Shown here: positions 17,414 to 26,143 of the stretch, piece by piece
How the letters are laid out: each line of letters begins with the position of its first letter
How positions within the stretch are numbered: the stretch's first letter is position 1
From: JADCRZ01 sp041751095
GTDB taxonomy: Bacteria; Bacteroidota; Bacteroidia; Chitinophagales; Chitinophagaceae
Direction of reading: 5' to 3'
Assembly (NCBI GenBank): GCA_041751095.1
Contig: JBGSYC010000036.1
Coordinates: 112,068 to 176,067, forward strand
DNA length: 64,000 bases
The notes under the pieces: generated by a model
Databases searched by the model: none
What the model was told of the DNA's origin: nothing
What the model saw: only the letters and a program-made list of their open reading frames with translations
Translations under genes and position numbers: made by a program

Positions 17414-18961
17414 TTGAATAAGGAACTTATTATAAACGCAGCCCCACAGGGCGTGGAAATTGCCCTTCTGGAAAACAAAAAGCTGGTTGAACTGCACAAT
17501 GAAAAAACCGATGCCAGCTTTGCAGTGGGTGACCTGTATCTTGGTAAAGTTAAAAAGCTGATCCCGGGTCTGAACGCAGCCTTTGTTGATGTGGGTTTCG
17601 AAAAGGACGCCTTCCTTCATTACACCGACCTTAGCCCTTATGCCAAATCCTTACTGAAGTTCACCCATTTAGCCATAAATGATAATCGCGAGAACGGCCT
17701 GAATTTTTCCCGGTTTGAAGTAGAGCCTGAAATTATCAAGACCGGCAAGATCAATGAGGTACTAAGCGGCAAACCGAATATCCTGGTACAAATACTTAAG
17801 GAGCCTATTGCCGCCAAAGGTCCGCGGCTAAGCTGCGAGATATCCCTTCCCGGGCGCTTTGTCGTCATCACTCCCTTTAACGATATCGTAGCTGTTTCAA
17901 GGAAAATTCATTCTTCGGAAGAGCGCAAACGCCTGCAGAAAATTATTGAAGCTGTAAAAGCTAAAAACTTTGGGGTAATCGTCAGAACGGCTGCGGAAGG
18001 TAAAAGCACCGCGGAATTACACGAAGACCTCGCAGCACTGGTAGAAACATGGAATATCATTCAGCGTAACCTCCTTGGTGCAGTAGCCCCAGCCAAGATT
18101 TTAAGCGAACAAACAAAAACGACCAGTATCCTTCGCGACCTTTTAAACGAAGATTTCAACCGGATCGTCATTAATGACCGCAATATTTTTAACGACGCCA
18201 AGAACTATATTCAGCGCATTGCTCCCGAAAAAGCGGATATTGTTTCTTTTCATCATAATGGCTCGCCAATATTTGACCAGTTTGGTGTCACCAAACAGGT
18301 AAAGTCTGCATTCGGTAAAACCGTGAATCTGCCAAGCGGTGCATATCTGATAGTAGAGCATACGGAGGCCCTGCATGTGATTGATGTTAACAGCGGATAT
18401 AAAAGCGTAAGCAATAACCAGGAACAAAACGCGGTTGAAACGAACATGGAAGCCGCTGAAGAAATATCAAGGCAGTTAAGGCTGCGAGATCTTGGAGGAA
18501 TTATCGTGGTTGACTTTATAGATATGAAGCTGCCCGATAACAAACGCAAGCTGATGGAGGGTATGGAAGAGTTTATGCGCCAGGATCGCGCAAAGCATGC
18601 TGTGTTGCCTATCTCGAAGTTTGGCCTGATGCAGATCACCCGCCAGCGCATGAAGCCGGAACTAACCATCAACACCATGGAGGTTTGCCCAAGCTGCAGT
18701 GGTACCGGAAAAATATCGTCGACGCTGGTTCTCGAAGATGAGATCGATAAGAATTTAAATTACCTGATCACTCACAAACATAATGATCTTACCCTCGTTG
18801 TAAACCCCATTATGCATGCATATTTAACAATAGGGCTGTTTTCCCGCAGGCTTAAATGGAGCTGGAGGTTCAGGCAACTGATAAAGATCAGGGCAAATAC
18901 CAACTACCACCTTACTGAATTTCACTTTTTTGATAACAGTGATGAAGAAATAAAGCTGTAA
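17414..18961 (+). CDS. rng: Rne/Rng-family endoribonuclease
   Basis: 515 residues. An S1-type RNA-binding domain (about residues 35-120) is followed by the RNase E/G catalytic core, with the metal-binding HVIDVNSGYKS and VVDFIDMK motifs and the zinc-link CPSC near residue 425. It acts in rRNA and tRNA maturation and mRNA decay. The start is a TTG at 17414: the codon immediately before it is an in-frame TGA, so no upstream start is possible, and MNKELIINAAPQG is the conserved family start. A three-codon frame ATG-ATT-GAA-TAA (17410-17421) overlaps the start. Confidence 0.93.
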   Translation: MNKELIINAAPQGVEIALLENKKLVELHNEKTDASFAVGDLYLGKVKKLIPGLNAAFVDVGFEKDAFLHYTDLSPYAKSLLKFTHLAINDNRENGLNFSRFEVEPEIIKTGKINEVLSGKPNILVQILKEPIAAKGPRLSCEISLPGRFVVITPFNDIVAVSRKIHSSEERKRLQKIIEAVKAKNFGVIVRTAAEGKSTAELHEDLAALVETWNIIQRNLLGAVAPAKILSEQTKTTSILRDLLNEDFNRIVINDRNIFNDAKNYIQRIAPEKADIVSFHHNGSPIFDQFGVTKQVKSAFGKTVNLPSGAYLIVEHTEALHVIDVNSGYKSVSNNQEQNAVETNMEAAEEISRQLRLRDLGGIIVVDFIDMKLPDNKRKLMEGMEEFMRQDRAKHAVLPISKFGLMQITRQRMKPELTINTMEVCPSCSGTGKISSTLVLEDEIDKNLNYLITHKHNDLTLVVNPIMHAYLTIGLFSRRLKWSWRFRQLIKIRANTNYHLTEFHFFDNSDEEIKL

Positions 18962-18983
18962 TCCAGAACTTCAGCCACAAAGA

Positions 18984-19018
18984 AATCCGCAGAACCCCTC
19001 ATCTGAATTCTGCGGATT
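18984..19018. terminator. Hairpin between converging rng and YugP genes
   Basis: A perfect 11-bp stem (AATCCGCAGAA at 18984-18994 with its complement at 19008-19018) with a 13-base loop. It lies between two converging genes, so it may end transcription from both sides. No T tract follows on the plus strand. Confidence 0.6.
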
Positions 19019-19057
19019 GAAACAAATCGCCTGATGCTGTAATCTAATCTCAGAAAC

Positions 19058-19741
19058 TTAATCTCTCCTGTTCTGATAAATCAGCACATATTGAATTAAG
19101 GTTACGATTGAAGCAACTGCGGCCACTACATAGGTCATCGCAGCCCACCAAAGTGCATTCTTGGCTTTAGGGTATTCCTGCTGGTTAGTGATATTGGTAT
19201 GATTCAGCCACGCCAACGCCTTTTTGCTTGCGTCGAACTCAACAGGCAATGTTATGATGGAAAACAATGCGGTAACGGCGAAGAGCACAATTCCTGCTAA
19301 CAATAATCCCGGAAAGGTGTTGATTAAAAGCACCCCGGCTAATAAAACCCATTGTACAAGGTTAGAGCTGACCTGCACCACAGGAACAAGACGGCTTCTT
19401 AGCATAAGAAAAGCATACGAAGTTGTATGCTGCACCGCGTGTCCGCATTCATGCGCGGCAACTGCTGCCGAGGCTACACTGCTTTCGTGGTAAACTTCCG
19501 GACTAAGATTAACCGTTTTCGTTATCGGGTTGTAGTGGTCCGATAAAAATCCATCCACAGAAACTACCTGTACATCATAAATGCCATTCTCCTTAAGCAT
19601 TCTCTCGGCAACCTGTTTACCTGTAAGCCCATTGGAAAGACGTATCTTTTTATACGTATTAAATTTCGATTTCAATATAAATGAGACAAGCAGGCTTATC
19701 CCGATAAAAAGCATTGAAATCATAAATATAGACGAAGTCAT
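19058..19741 (-). CDS. YugP-type membrane zinc metallopeptidase
   Basis: 227 residues with an N-terminal membrane helix (about 5-23), the zinc site HECGH at 97-101, and two or three further helices (about 125-165 and 200-222). This matches the DUF2227-independent neutral zinc metallopeptidase family of B. subtilis YugP. Substrate unknown. It stands alone on the minus strand, converging with rng, with its promoter in the 468-bp gap before radA. Confidence 0.88.
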   Translation of the reverse strand: MTSSIFMISMLFIGISLLVSFILKSKFNTYKKIRLSNGLTGKQVAERMLKENGIYDVQVVSVDGFLSDHYNPITKTVNLSPEVYHESSVASAAVAAHECGHAVQHTTSYAFLMLRSRLVPVVQVSSNLVQWVLLAGVLLINTFPGLLLAGIVLFAVTALFSIITLPVEFDASKKALAWLNHTNITNQQEYPKAKNALWWAAMTYVVAAVASIVTLIQYVLIYQNRRD

Positions 19742-20209
19742 AGTAATAAGTTTGCCTTTTTATATCAAAAAAACTACCAAACCTCTGCCACTGTAATTTT
19801 ATCCCAAGCTTAAGAGAGGAACTGCCGTATTGGCATAAAGGACAAATTTAAAATAAATTCTCCTGACATTTTTGCTTTTTAGTTGCTAAATCGCCAATCG
19901 TAATTAGTTGATAATCAATCTACTGCATTCTGCCCTCCCACTTTGCTTACATTTAAAGTTATTCACACAGAGAAAAAATAATTTTGTTTTGTGGCGCTTA
20001 TTTGTAATTTAGTGCAAGAATTTAATGGGTTAGTAAGTAAGGGGTCAATCGAAAGGTTGGCCCTTTTACTTTTGATAACTCGTAGAAATTGTAATAGCTG
20101 CTTCAAATGATTTTTGTTTTAAACAACGGATATTTGCCCTATAAAGTTGGAGTCATCTTCGCTTTCCCAATCTCCTGCATTATCATCTGCCTGCTGCTTC
20201 AAATTTTTT
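19742..20209. other. Divergent region between YugP and radA, with a hairpin
   Basis: 468 bases without a recognised gene. It must hold promoters for both flanking genes. A terminator-like hairpin lies at 20039-20067, and the 100 bases before it are AT-rich; together these could be a short untranslated RNA. A frame extending radA upstream to 20147 lacks conservation. Confidence 0.4.
20039..20067 (+). terminator. Terminator-like hairpin, possibly ending a small RNA
   Basis: GGGGTCAA (20041-20048) pairs with TTGGCCC(T) (20057-20064), with two G-U pairs, an 8-base loop and a TTTT tail. No coding sequence ends upstream on the plus strand (the YugP gene points away), so it may end a small non-coding RNA that starts within the preceding 100 bases. 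Confidence 0.5.
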
Positions 20210-21592
20210 ATGAGCAAAATTAAATCATCTTTTTTTTGTCAGAGCTGCGGCTATGAAAGTACCAAGTGGGTAGGTAAATGTCCTTCATGCAATAAGTGGA
20301 ATACTATAGTTGAAGAACTTGTACAAAAGCCAGACCAGGCGCGTGAAATTAACTGGAGGGATTATAATGATAAAAGAACCGTTAAGACGATTGCTTTAAG
20401 TGAGATAACAAGCAGTGAGCAGAAACGTATTACCGGGTGCGATACTGAACTCAACAGAGCTTTAGGCGGAGGCATAGTGCCTGGGAGTCTTATACTGGTA
20501 GCGGGAGAACCCGGAATAGGGAAGTCTACACTGTTTCTTCAAAATGCCCTTCAGTTAAAAAATATTATTACTCTTTATATCAGCGGAGAAGAAAGTGAGC
20601 AGCAAATAAAAATGCGGGCAGACAGGCTTAAGATCAACAATGATAATTTTTACCTGCTTACGGAAACTTCTACCCAGGTAATTTTCCAGGAAATTAAAAA
20701 GTTGCGGCCGCACCTGATCATCGTTGATTCGATTCAGACACTGCATACGCCATTTATAGAATCATCACCGGGAAGTGTTTCCCAGATCAGGGAATCTGCT
20801 GCGGAATTTCAACGCTTTGCAAAAGAGACGAACACGCCTGTGTTCCTGATCGGGCATATCACCAAAGACGGCACGATTGCCGGCCCTAAGATACTGGAGC
20901 ATATGGTAGATACCGTTCTGCAGTTTGAAGGCGACCGGCATTATGCCTACCGCATCTTGCGAACCCTGAAGAACCGCTTTGGCAGTACAGCTGAACTCGG
21001 TCTTTATGAAATGACCGGTGAAGGAATGATACCAGTGACAAACCCAAGTGACATACTTATAACGCAGAAAGAAGACCAGCTAAGCGGAATTGCTATCGCA
21101 GCCACTATCGAGGGCCTGCGGCCTCTGCTGATAGAAACGCAGGCCCTCGTAACGCAGTCCGTTTACGGTACTCCGCAAAGAACAGTGAGCGGTTTCGACT
21201 TGCGCCGGCTTCAGCTATTACTTGCCGTTCTCGAAAAAAGGGGTGGTTTCCACTTCGGGGTTAAAGACGTTTTTCTTAATATAGCCGGTGGATTAAAAAT
21301 TGAAGATCCATCTACTGACCTGGCAGTTCTCTGTGCGTTATTGAGTTCTTATGAAGACACGTCCCTGCCTATGCATTTTTGCTTTGCAGGTGAGATAGGT
21401 TTAAGTGGTGAGATCCGTGCTGTTAACCGGATTGAGCAGAGAATTGCAGAAGCTGAAAAACTGGGTTTTAAAAAGATTATTGTTTCCAAATACAATCAGA
21501 AAAGTCTGGCCAACCACGCCTTTAATATAGAAGTGGTTCCGGTAGGCAAGGTTGAAGAAGTGTATCAGTTACTCTTTGAGGTTAAGGGATAG
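20210..21592 (+). CDS. radA: DNA repair protein RadA
   Basis: 460 residues from the ATG at 20210 (MSKIKSSFFC). A four-Cys zinc finger (C10, C13, C24, C27) precedes a RecA-like ATPase with Walker A GEPGIGKST (99-107), the RadA-specific KNRFG motif, and a C-terminal Lon-protease-like domain. RadA drives branch migration during recombination. A TTG/ATG 63 bases upstream would add a non-conserved leader. It precedes the ComF-type gene by 84 bp. Confidence 0.96.
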   Translation: MSKIKSSFFCQSCGYESTKWVGKCPSCNKWNTIVEELVQKPDQAREINWRDYNDKRTVKTIALSEITSSEQKRITGCDTELNRALGGGIVPGSLILVAGEPGIGKSTLFLQNALQLKNIITLYISGEESEQQIKMRADRLKINNDNFYLLTETSTQVIFQEIKKLRPHLIIVDSIQTLHTPFIESSPGSVSQIRESAAEFQRFAKETNTPVFLIGHITKDGTIAGPKILEHMVDTVLQFEGDRHYAYRILRTLKNRFGSTAELGLYEMTGEGMIPVTNPSDILITQKEDQLSGIAIAATIEGLRPLLIETQALVTQSVYGTPQRTVSGFDLRRLQLLLAVLEKRGGFHFGVKDVFLNIAGGLKIEDPSTDLAVLCALLSSYEDTSLPMHFCFAGEIGLSGEIRAVNRIEQRIAEAEKLGFKKIIVSKYNQKSLANHAFNIEVVPVGKVEEVYQLLFEVKG

Positions 21593-21602
21593 GGAGTAGG
21601 AC

Positions 21603-21616
21603 GAAGAACGAAGAAC
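21603..21616. repeat. Two heptamer units (GAAGAAC)
   Basis: Two direct GAAGAAC units just past the radA stop. It is short, and is listed because the 7-bp period matches the other intergenic arrays in the window. Confidence 0.4.
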
Positions 21617-21676
21617 ATTATTCCGTAACAAAAATATAACCTGATCGTACAAACCCTGGCCGCGTCAGCATACTAC

Positions 21677-22384
21677 ATGATCATGTTTGTTCCGAAAAAC
21701 ATAGCACACGACTTTTCCCATCTGTTTTTTCCCCACATTTGTGCAGGTTGCGGAACCGACATGCTGAGCCGGAGCTCGGTATTGTGTATCCGGTGTATCT
21801 CCCGGCTTCCTTTGACCAACTACCATTTGCATCAAGACAACCAGGTAGAAAGAATATTCCGCGGAAGGATACCTGTCAGACAGGCAAGCAGCCTTTGCTA
21901 TTTTACAAAAGACTCTCTCGTACAACGCCTCCTTCATCAGTTTAAATACAGAGGTAATAAACAAATCGGGTATTTTATGGGCAAGTTGATGGGAACAAAC
22001 CTCATGCAGTCAGAAGGGTATGGCAATATTGACGCGCTGATCCCTTTACCTCTTTTCAGGGCAAGGGAAAAAAGACGGGGCTATAACCAGGCATGTGTGT
22101 TATGCGAAGGCATGTCATCGGTTATGAACATCCCTGTACTTAAAGATGTCGTCACCCGGATCAGCTCTTCTGAATCCCAAACTCATAAAAACCGTATCGA
22201 CCGCTGGAAAAATATGGAAGGAAGATTTGAATTGACGGGCAGAAACAGTATTGTAAACAAACATGTGGTGTTAGTGGATGATGTTATCACAACCGGCGCA
22301 ACCCTTGAAGCATGCGGGCTGGAGCTATTACAATCGGAAAACGTGCAATTAAGCATTGTAACCATGGCTTTTGCGATGAAATGA
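21677..22384 (+). CDS. ComF-family phosphoribosyltransferase-like protein
   Basis: 235 residues. A four-Cys zinc site (C22, C25, C37, C40) precedes a type I PRTase domain with the PRPP loop VVLVDDVITTGAT (about 205-217) and the ComF-typical RGYNQA. ComF proteins are needed for late steps of natural transformation, probably with ssDNA in the cytoplasm; the enzyme activity is unclear. comEC is present at 3.4-5.4 kb, so both transformation components occur in this window. It is 84 bp after radA, another recombination gene. Confidence 0.88.
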   Translation: MIMFVPKNIAHDFSHLFFPHICAGCGTDMLSRSSVLCIRCISRLPLTNYHLHQDNQVERIFRGRIPVRQASSLCYFTKDSLVQRLLHQFKYRGNKQIGYFMGKLMGTNLMQSEGYGNIDALIPLPLFRAREKRRGYNQACVLCEGMSSVMNIPVLKDVVTRISSSESQTHKNRIDRWKNMEGRFELTGRNSIVNKHVVLVDDVITTGATLEACGLELLQSENVQLSIVTMAFAMK

Positions 22385-22451
22385 TCTGCAGCGCCGTTAA
22401 CCCATGCTGATATTTAATTCTTCAGCGGGAGATGACTATTTTTACACCCGC

Positions 22452-23852
22452 ATGAAGCCTGCATTACTCGTTATACCTTTTTTTATTATTTTCCTTTTCT
22501 GTACATGCAGAAAAAATAATTTTATCACATCAGGTGATGCCGTGGTGACTCTTTCTGCAGACACCCTCAAGTTCGACACCGTATTTACCTCTGTAGGGTC
22601 TATCACCAGGTTTGTCACGATCAGGAACGACAACAATCGAAAATTGCTGTTAAGCCGTGTAAAATTAGTGGGTGGCTCAGCCTCTCCTTTCAGGATAAAT
22701 GCTGATGGTACCGTTGGCCCCGAAATCGCAAATATTGAGATTGAAGCCAATGACAGTATTTATGTATTTGTATCTGTCTCCGTAAATCCGGGTAATAGTG
22801 CTTTGCCATTTGTAGTACAGGACAGTATCGAAATCGTCTTCAATGGTTCTAAGCGTTTTGTTCAGCTTGAAAGCTGGGGCCAGAATGCCCATTTTTTAAG
22901 GGGGCATAAAATTACGGGGAATGTTACGTGGAGGAATAACCTGCCATATGTTATTCTTGCTGGCTTACAGGTAGAAGCAAATGCAACCCTAACGATAGAA
23001 AAAGGCTGCCGCATATTCCTTCACGCCAATGCACCCTTTATCGTTGATGGTACGTTGCAGGTAAATGGGGGGAAACATGACAGCACAAAAGTTTTCTTCC
23101 GGCCTGACCGGCTTGATGATCCTTACAAAAATTATCCTGCAGGCTGGCCCGGAATTTATTTTCGTGAGACGAGCAAAAATAATGTCCTGAATTTCGCAGA
23201 TATCCGAAATGCCTACCAGGGTATTGTGGCAGAAAAACCATCCGTTAATGCTTTGCCGAAAGTTACGCTAAACCAATGCGTCATCGATAACATGTTCGAT
23301 GCGGGTATTTTAGCAATCCAAAGTTCGGTACTCGCCGTAAACTGCCTTATTTCCAATTGCGGAAAGAACATTCAGTTGGTTTATGGAGGCGATTACCGGT
23401 TTGTTCATTGTACGATAGCGGCTTATTCGAACAATTACCTGGTGCATAAAGACCCATTGCTAACCTTATCGAATTTTGTAAGGCAGGATAATGTGATTTC
23501 AACAAGGGATATTAAGGCGGGTTTTCAGAACTGCATTTTTTGGGCCGGGAACGGGGTGAGAGAAGATGAAGTTGTTACCTCCAGGCAAGGCAACAACCCG
23601 TTTGCTGTGAGTTTTCAAAACTGCCTCTGGAAGCTCAAAACGGTTCCGGCCGATGTGATGATTTCCAATACGATCAATAACAGGGATCCACTTTTTGACA
23701 GCCTCGATGCGCAAAATCATTTTTTTAACTTCAGGTTAAAAGCTTCATCACCTGCCATAGATAAAGGAATACCTTCCGGGGTTTTTTCCGACCTTGAAGG
23801 TAATCCAAGACCTGTTAACCTGCCGGATATCGGGGCGTACGAAAAACAATAA
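22452..23852 (+). CDS. Secreted right-handed beta-helix repeat protein
   Basis: 466 residues from the ATG at 22452, which begins a signal peptide (MKPALLVIPFFIIFLFCTC). Cys at the end of this peptide could be lipidated, although the lipobox is imperfect. An N-terminal Ig-like region (about 35-140) is followed by a parallel beta-helix (about 165-400, with repeats such as FADIRNAYQGIVAE and LISNCGKNIQLVYGG). The end SPAIDKGI..DLEGNPR..N.PDIGAYE is the classic tail of such cell-surface proteins. Role unknown, possibly binding or cutting polysaccharide. Confidence 0.8.
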   Translation: MKPALLVIPFFIIFLFCTCRKNNFITSGDAVVTLSADTLKFDTVFTSVGSITRFVTIRNDNNRKLLLSRVKLVGGSASPFRINADGTVGPEIANIEIEANDSIYVFVSVSVNPGNSALPFVVQDSIEIVFNGSKRFVQLESWGQNAHFLRGHKITGNVTWRNNLPYVILAGLQVEANATLTIEKGCRIFLHANAPFIVDGTLQVNGGKHDSTKVFFRPDRLDDPYKNYPAGWPGIYFRETSKNNVLNFADIRNAYQGIVAEKPSVNALPKVTLNQCVIDNMFDAGILAIQSSVLAVNCLISNCGKNIQLVYGGDYRFVHCTIAAYSNNYLVHKDPLLTLSNFVRQDNVISTRDIKAGFQNCIFWAGNGVREDEVVTSRQGNNPFAVSFQNCLWKLKTVPADVMISNTINNRDPLFDSLDAQNHFFNFRLKASSPAIDKGIPSGVFSDLEGNPRPVNLPDIGAYEKQ

Positions 23853-23949
23853 GAATTAATGTACCTCTGTCGTGAAATTAATTTCGCTGTCGTAAACATT
23901 TTCGCACGATGTTTGTTCCCTTTCTTATCACACAAATTAAATCACCAAT

Positions 23950-24462
23950 ATGTTACGTCTTGCAATTATATCATTGCTGTTTACGGCAGCAGTGACGATT
24001 TACGATTTTAAGGTACCTTCAATAGATGGAAAATCCATTGACCTGTCGAAGTACAAAGGGAAAAATATATTAATCGTCAATACTGCATCAAAATGTGGCT
24101 TTACTCCCCAGTACGCGGATTTGCAGAAATTGAATGACACTTATAAGTCTAAATTGGTTATCCTGGGCTTTCCGGCCAACAACTTTAAACAACAGGAGCC
24201 GGGAACGAACACCGAGATCCAGGAATTTTGCTCAAAGAACTACGGAGTTACGTTTCCCATGGCTGAAAAAGTTTCGGTGAAGGGAGAGGATGCCCATCCC
24301 TTGTTTAAATACCTTACGGAGGAAGCCCAAAAAATGGGCGTCGAAGATCCAATAAAATGGAATTTTACCAAGTTTCTGATTGATAAAAAAGGAAAACTCG
24401 TAGCAGTATTTCCCAGCAAGGTGAACCCCATGAGCGAAGAGATTACCAAACATCTGAATTAA
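23950..24462 (+). CDS. Glutathione peroxidase-family thiol peroxidase
   Basis: 170 residues. It has a short N-terminal hydrophobic segment (2-16), so it may be exported or anchored. The peroxidatic Cys49 is in the NTASKCGFTPQY motif, followed by the Gln in FPANNF..QEPG and the Trp/Asn in KWNFTKFL. A Cys enzyme of this type reduces hydroperoxides, usually with thioredoxin. A strong terminator follows at 24486-24519. Confidence 0.93.
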   Translation: MLRLAIISLLFTAAVTIYDFKVPSIDGKSIDLSKYKGKNILIVNTASKCGFTPQYADLQKLNDTYKSKLVILGFPANNFKQQEPGTNTEIQEFCSKNYGVTFPMAEKVSVKGEDAHPLFKYLTEEAQKMGVEDPIKWNFTKFLIDKKGKLVAVFPSKVNPMSEEITKHLN

Positions 24463-24485
24463 GGATTAGCTTGAAAACCATTTGT

Positions 24486-24519
24486 AAAAAAAGCGATGAG
24501 CATTTTCATCGCTTTTTTT
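24486..24519 (+). terminator. Strong rho-independent terminator after the peroxidase gene
   Basis: A 14-bp stem (24486-24499 with 24506-24519), including GCGATGA/TCATCGC and A/T-rich ends, with a 6-base loop and a run of seven T. It ends 20 bases before the next start codon, so the next gene must begin with its own promoter inside or past it. Confidence 0.9.
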
Positions 24520-24538
24520 ATTGATTATCTTCGCCCCG

Positions 24539-25747
24539 ATGCAGTTTAAAGACCTTATCGGACAAAAGGAGGTGCAGGGTCACCTGGTTGACATGCTACA
24601 GCTTAACCGTTTGAGCCATGCCCTGCTTTTTTTAGGCAAAGAGGGTAGTGGTATCTTACCTGCTGCCATAGCATTTGCTCAATACGTTGTTTGTGAGAAG
24701 GTTAGCGGCAAGCATATTGCCGCCCTGAACTCCGGCCGGCTCCACGAAGAGGCAGCATCAGAGCACCCGCCAATGACAGATGACTCCTGCGGAGCGTGCG
24801 CGGCCTGTCTTAAGGCGGGGAAGTTGTCACATCCGGATATTCATTTTTCTTATCCTGTTTTTAACAGGAAACCTGGTGATAAAGCCGTTAGTACAGACTT
24901 TTCAGCTGAATGGAGAGAATTTATTCATCTGTACCCGTATGGAAACGTTTACGACTGGCTTCAGTTTATCGGCGCGGAAAACAAACAGGGAAATATCAGC
25001 GCAGGCGAATGCAACGAGATTTTGCGGAAGCTGAGTCTTAAAAGCTTTGAAAGTGAGTATAAGATACTGATCATGTGGATGCCTGAGTACCTGGATACCA
25101 TTGGCAATAAACTTTTAAAGCTTATAGAAGAGCCTCCCGGAAATACGTTATTTCTCCTGGTAGCGGAGAATGAATCCCTTATCCTTCCTACGATCCTGTC
25201 TAGATGCCAGCTGATAAAGATACCTTCTTTATCCGCGAAAGAAATTGAAGATGCACTGGTTATCAGGGGCAAAATGGCAGCTCAGCAGGCCCGGCAGATT
25301 GCAGGCTTAAGCGAGGGCAGCTACAGGGAGGCGCTTCAGCTTATGCAACATGCAGAAGAAGACTGGCAGGATCTGCTGCGGGAGTGGCTCAATGCCGTTT
25401 TAAAAACCGGTCCTGTAGCCCAGGTTAAATGGATTGAAGAAATAAGCAAGCTCGGCCGGGAAAAACAAAAGCAGTTCTTACGCTATTTTAATCATCTTCT
25501 CGCGCAAAGCATCCGGTTGAGCATAATCGGTGAAAATGGCATGGCTGCGATTGCAGAGAAAGAAATGGACTTTGCCCGCCGGCTCACTAAACTTGCTGGC
25601 ATTGCACAACAAAAAGCCATTATTGAAGAACTTGACAAGGCTACCTGGTATATTGAACGTAACGCAAACGCCAAAATGTTGTTCCATGCGCTAACCATCC
25701 GGTTATATCACATCATCAGAGATAATGCATTAATATCCACCTGGTAA
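24539..25747 (+). CDS. holB: DNA polymerase III delta-prime-like clamp-loader subunit
   Basis: 402 residues from the ATG at 24539 (MQFKDLIGQ). The start FKDLIGQ..V..HL and LSHALLFLGKEGSG mark an AAA+ clamp-loader subunit; the P-loop is degenerate, as expected for delta-prime. A Cys cluster C-x2-C-x2-C (about residues 81-87, CGACAAC) belongs to the zinc module. The LLKLIEEPPGNTLFLLV and RCQLIKIPSL blocks follow. An upstream TTG at 24521 falls in the terminator and is rejected. PSP1/RicT follows, as in B. subtilis, where holB and yaaT are neighbours. Confidence 0.9.
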   Translation: MQFKDLIGQKEVQGHLVDMLQLNRLSHALLFLGKEGSGILPAAIAFAQYVVCEKVSGKHIAALNSGRLHEEAASEHPPMTDDSCGACAACLKAGKLSHPDIHFSYPVFNRKPGDKAVSTDFSAEWREFIHLYPYGNVYDWLQFIGAENKQGNISAGECNEILRKLSLKSFESEYKILIMWMPEYLDTIGNKLLKLIEEPPGNTLFLLVAENESLILPTILSRCQLIKIPSLSAKEIEDALVIRGKMAAQQARQIAGLSEGSYREALQLMQHAEEDWQDLLREWLNAVLKTGPVAQVKWIEEISKLGREKQKQFLRYFNHLLAQSIRLSIIGENGMAAIAEKEMDFARRLTKLAGIAQQKAIIEELDKATWYIERNANAKMLFHALTIRLYHIIRDNALISTW

Positions 25748-25752
25748 AAATA

Positions 25753-25780
25753 GGGCCGGCGAAAAAAGCCGGCGTATTTA
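25753..25780 (+). terminator. Weak terminator after holB
   Basis: GCCGGC at 25755-25760 pairs with GCCGGC at 25768-25773 around a GAAAAAA loop. Only a short AT-rich tail follows. Confidence 0.55.
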
Positions 25781-26143
25781 ACCGGGTTAGATGAAGATAT
25801 TCAATGGACGGGTAAGACATGGTTATCGCAGCTTTTCACCCTCCCATACCGATCCGTGCTTAATGGTGATTAAATGTTATCTTTACCGCCAGATACTCAA
25901 TTGAGGAATCCGGTAAAATGAGAACTAAGTGAAGTGTGAAGCAGAAAAATTGATTTGATTTTGTAGTTATATAGTATTGTGTTATAGATTATTGTGTCAA
26001 TCCATTGAGCAGCAGGGGGATACCTGCCGACCAGAGGTAATCTGTACAAGTGTGCGACGCAACGATAGCCATATAATTGTTTATTCTGCCAGTCACAACC
26101 CTTTTCTCTTCTTGCCTTTTATTCATATTTAACTAAATACATA
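25781..26143. other. Intergenic stretch upstream of PSP1/RicT, nothing recognised
   Basis: About 360 bases with no protein-like frame, repeat or clear promoter pair. It must hold the promoter of the PSP1 gene. Confidence 0.4.

Noticed and set aside
20147..20209. Longer start of radA at 20147
   Set aside because: The extra 21 residues are not conserved, while the ATG at 20210 gives the normal start before the zinc finger.
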